64,000 nucleotides of DNA, taken from contig NZ_LWMI01000006.1 in assembly GCF_001640365.1 (NCBI RefSeq), positions 310,001-374,000 on the forward strand. Reading direction: 5' to 3'. Below, piece after piece: positions 61,514 through 64,000 of this stretch (positions are counted from its first letter, which is position 1; every line of letters begins with the position of its first letter). The notes under the pieces are model-generated. The model saw only the letters and a program-made list of their open reading frames with translations, had not been told where the DNA came from and did not search any database. This stretch comes from Candidatus Arsenophonus triatominarum (GTDB taxonomy: Bacteria > Pseudomonadota > Gammaproteobacteria > Enterobacterales > Enterobacteriaceae). The position numbers and the translations under genes are program-made.

Positions 61514-64000
61514 TGACCATGTGTATAAGTACATTAGCTAAACTACCTTTTTTGAAAAATGAAAATGCGATTCGGACCTGTGTTGCACGCCTTAATATAA
61601 CAGCTCAACAGAAATTAACCGTGTTCTTACGCTCGTTAGCGGAAAGGTATGGTTTGGCTACCGGTGAACAAACATTACCTAGACTCGATTTATCACCAAA
61701 GACACCACTGACTGCTCATAAAATAGAATTTATTCCCCAATCTATATTGTTAGCGATGAGCCAACCGCATCCAATGTCTGATAGTCAAGCTGAAGGTATA
61801 AATAATAAAGTCTTTTTACTGAACCAGTGTAGCAATGCGATAAAACGACTAGTCAATCAAGGTGGACCAGGTCATTTACCTATTCCTACTGCAATACCTA
61901 GATTTGGTAATTGGTTTTATTTGGAAGATAAAAATATTCAAAAAGTGCAGCAAGCTATTGCTGGCTATCATAAGCTAGTTGAAAAAAATGAATATCAAAG
62001 TACCTCTTCACGTTTGTTAGCTTTAACTGATCTATGTCACCAGGCTGATGAATTTTCTGATCTTTATAGCGAATTAAAAAGTTATCTTGATTCTTATCGG
62101 CAAGCGCTAGATGACATTGAACAATGTTGTCTGACGGTTCCTTCTTCTCAACAAGCTCATTTGACCTCATTATTGCAGCAGGTTTTAGCGCAGAAAAAGC
62201 ACATTGCCACAGTTGCTGTACAGTTGGCAAAGTTACCTGAATTTTGGCAGCAGACGGTCATAGAGCGGCAGATCATTAATACCCGCTTTGAGAATTTGCC
62301 TGAGGAACTTAGGAATTTAGCCTCAGAATCGGTATTATTACTCAGTCATCAGTTAATTGAAATGTTTGATCAGGCGCCTTCAATAGACAAATGGCAAGAA
62401 CAATTAACTGAATTTTGGGCGAAGGCCGAATTACCATTACCTTCATCATCTGAACTAACAACGTTAGTGGCCATTTTGGCGATTGAACGGCCTCAATTAG
62501 CGGGTCAAATTGCTATCCCTTTTAAACAAGAACAGGATAAAATTCAGTTTGGTGTTTATCAACATTTAATTCAGGTGCTAAAACTAAGTCAGGATCATGT
62601 AAAAAATAGCAAAATGGATCTTGAGCAACGCCTGGGAATTGATGACAAACAGAAAAATGTTCGTAGCCAAGTAGCGCTTTTGACCAACTGGTTAAATAGA
62701 GCCGGAGAAGAGATTTATTTACATGAACAGTATCTGGTAGCGATGTTGATTGGCATTAGTGGTGAGCGTTGGATCCTACAAGATAAAACACTTATTGCTG
62801 ATGGAGCGGTGGATCTCGATGATTTAGAGATAGAGCAGGGATGTGAAACTGATATTCAGCAACTAGCAAATGAAGAAAAATGGGTTGCTTTGGCCAGAAA
62901 AGCGCTCATTGCACAAGATAAAGTCTATAGATTTGAAGAATTGTATGATAGCGAAAGTGGCCAACCTGCCATAAATTTCCATTGTGATGTAAAACAACGT
63001 GTGTTGCCATCTAGATTAATGGCATCGCCTGAGCGATATTTGCCTTTTTTAACTGAAAAAATGGCGACATTAACCGATTATCACGCTGCATTACAATCTT
63101 TGACTGAAAGATTAAATGTATACAAAGTACGCAGCCGTTTTGAAGAAGAATTAAAACAAATTAGCGAGCAGATGCAGCATTTACGTTTATTACAGGAAGC
63201 GGCAATGGTTTGGCAAAGTGTTAAACAGCAATATCAGCAACAAGACCAATATGTTGCTCAGTTGCAAAAATTGCAAGATATAACCATTCAGCAAGTAAGG
63301 GAGCTTAATAAACAAGGTTATCTGGCTTTTTTACCTCAGTTACGGCAACTTGATTTAGCTATCTATGATCTTAGTCTACAAGAACAAAGGCTGACAGAAG
63401 AACTGTCGATGCGGGCATCATATTTAGACGATCGCTTTGGCGATAAGAGCTGGCAGGAGAATAAGGAATTACAAGCTGACTCGGAGGTTAAAGAGTATCT
63501 ATCGAAGGCGAGTGAATTACAAGAAATTGAACAAGGAATTGTCGTGCTAGATGAAGAGTATCAGGCTGCTTTGCTATTTCTGGTTCGTTTTGATAGACAG
63601 GCAAATAAAATGGGCGGATATCCAGAGCAGGGTGATTACTATAATGTTCAAGCATGGCAGCATTGGGTGGTGCAAAATATTACCGGAGATTGGGGAGGAT
63701 GGTTAGGCGAATTTAGACCTGATTTGCGAACCTTAATTTTACAGCACCAACTAGCAAAAAATGGCATGCATACATTGACAGAGGCTTATCAAGCGCTATT
63801 GCAAGTACTTAATCCCTCTCGACTTGCCGACGCACTAGATACAGATAAGTATCAGGGAGTTTCAGCGGCATTTAGTGGTTTTCATCGTTGGGTAATAGCA
63901 CATCCGATGGAATCACAAACACTAGCCAAGGATATTACCCATGCTTATCAAATTATTAGCGCTAATAGTGGTTGGTTCGGTGCCGAACTAGCGGCTGCTG
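61513..64000 (+). CDS. Large uncharacterised coiled-coil protein in the T3SS operon (3' end outside window)
   Basis: An uninterrupted frame of at least 829 codons runs from ATG 61513 (MTMCISTLAKLPFLK) to the window edge with no stop. No signal peptide or membrane segment was seen. The protein is rich in Leu, Gln and Glu, with long charged helices likely to be coiled coil (about residues 530-600, for example RSRFEEELKQISEQMQHLRL, and 615-700). Trp-rich WGGWLGEF lies near 730. No enzyme motif was recognised, and it is not SctV, SctN or another conserved T3SS part. Start-stop overlap and the same strand put it in the ssa operon. A substrate (effector or translocon) or a structural scaffold is possible; this is only inference from position. 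Confidence 0.75.
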   Translation, partial: MTMCISTLAKLPFLKNENAIRTCVARLNITAQQKLTVFLRSLAERYGLATGEQTLPRLDLSPKTPLTAHKIEFIPQSILLAMSQPHPMSDSQAEGINNKVFLLNQCSNAIKRLVNQGGPGHLPIPTAIPRFGNWFYLEDKNIQKVQQAIAGYHKLVEKNEYQSTSSRLLALTDLCHQADEFSDLYSELKSYLDSYRQALDDIEQCCLTVPSSQQAHLTSLLQQVLAQKKHIATVAVQLAKLPEFWQQTVIERQIINTRFENLPEELRNLASESVLLLSHQLIEMFDQAPSIDKWQEQLTEFWAKAELPLPSSSELTTLVAILAIERPQLAGQIAIPFKQEQDKIQFGVYQHLIQVLKLSQDHVKNSKMDLEQRLGIDDKQKNVRSQVALLTNWLNRAGEEIYLHEQYLVAMLIGISGERWILQDKTLIADGAVDLDDLEIEQGCETDIQQLANEEKWVALARKALIAQDKVYRFEELYDSESGQPAINFHCDVKQRVLPSRLMASPERYLPFLTEKMATLTDYHAALQSLTERLNVYKVRSRFEEELKQISEQMQHLRLLQEAAMVWQSVKQQYQQQDQYVAQLQKLQDITIQQVRELNKQGYLAFLPQLRQLDLAIYDLSLQEQRLTEELSMRASYLDDRFGDKSWQENKELQADSEVKEYLSKASELQEIEQGIVVLDEEYQAALLFLVRFDRQANKMGGYPEQGDYYNVQAWQHWVVQNITGDWGGWLGEFRPDLRTLILQHQLAKNGMHTLTEAYQALLQVLNPSRLADALDTDKYQGVSAAFSGFHRWVIAHPMESQTLAKDITHAYQIISANSGWFGAELAAA

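Overview
The window looks like a chromosome segment of an AT-rich enterobacterium (Gammaproteobacteria, Enterobacterales) in an early-to-middle stage of genome decay, most likely a host-restricted insect symbiont of the Arsenophonus/Hamiltonella/Sodalis type. That placement is inferred from three things: an Escherichia-like gene order (ygdB-ppdC-recC-ptrA-recB-recD-argA-amiC-fMet tRNAs-tcdA-csdE-gcvA-ygdD-rlmM-xni-ppnN-queF-syd), many pseudogenes, and a very heavy load of insertion sequences plus a SPI-2-like type III secretion system (T3SS). The species cannot be fixed from the sequence alone.

Layout. 1-5.05 kb is a nest of IS630, IS5-type, IS3 and IS982 elements. 5.1-5.5 kb holds sugE/gdx with a guanidine-II riboswitch. 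5.8-13.8 kb is a second mobile-element nest (IS701-like, IS21, IS481, IS5-type and IS630 elements) around one lipopolysaccharide-core glycosyltransferase gene. 13.9-27.7 kb carries ygdB and ppdC (both broken), recC (one frameshift), ptrA (heavily broken), recB and recD (intact). 28-32.4 kb holds an unrecognised dead gene and argA, broken by three mobile elements and a large deletion. 32.8-35.7 kb holds amiC, two initiator tRNA-Met genes and tcdA. 35.7-41.4 kb is IS982, a csdE relic, IS3 with IS630, IS256, and a shattered gcvA. 41.4-46.9 kb holds ygdD, rlmM, xni, ppnN, queF (all intact) and syd (split by a MITE). 47.2-49.3 kb holds the only full-length IS701-like element and remnants. 49.5-52.8 kb encodes a membrane-fusion protein and two ABC-2 permeases. 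52.9-56.8 kb is another IS5/IS982/IS256/IS630 nest. 57.2-64 kb is a compact SPI-2-like T3SS operon (ssaG-H-I-J-sctK-ssaK-L-M), followed by a large unrecognised coiled-coil gene that runs off the window.

Mobile elements. Eleven IS630 copies share TAGCTAGGCGACTTAATTTT ends and TA target duplications; every informative copy carries the same frame break at an A8 tract. Sixteen copies of a roughly 192-bp non-autonomous repeat (MITE) have the same 13-bp ends (CACGAGTTTCGCA) and 5-bp target duplications as the IS701-like element, which is the probable source of its transposase. These repeats split ptrA, argA, gcvA and syd. Several elements are nested, and some halves of a single element are now kilobases apart, so recombination between copies has rearranged the region.
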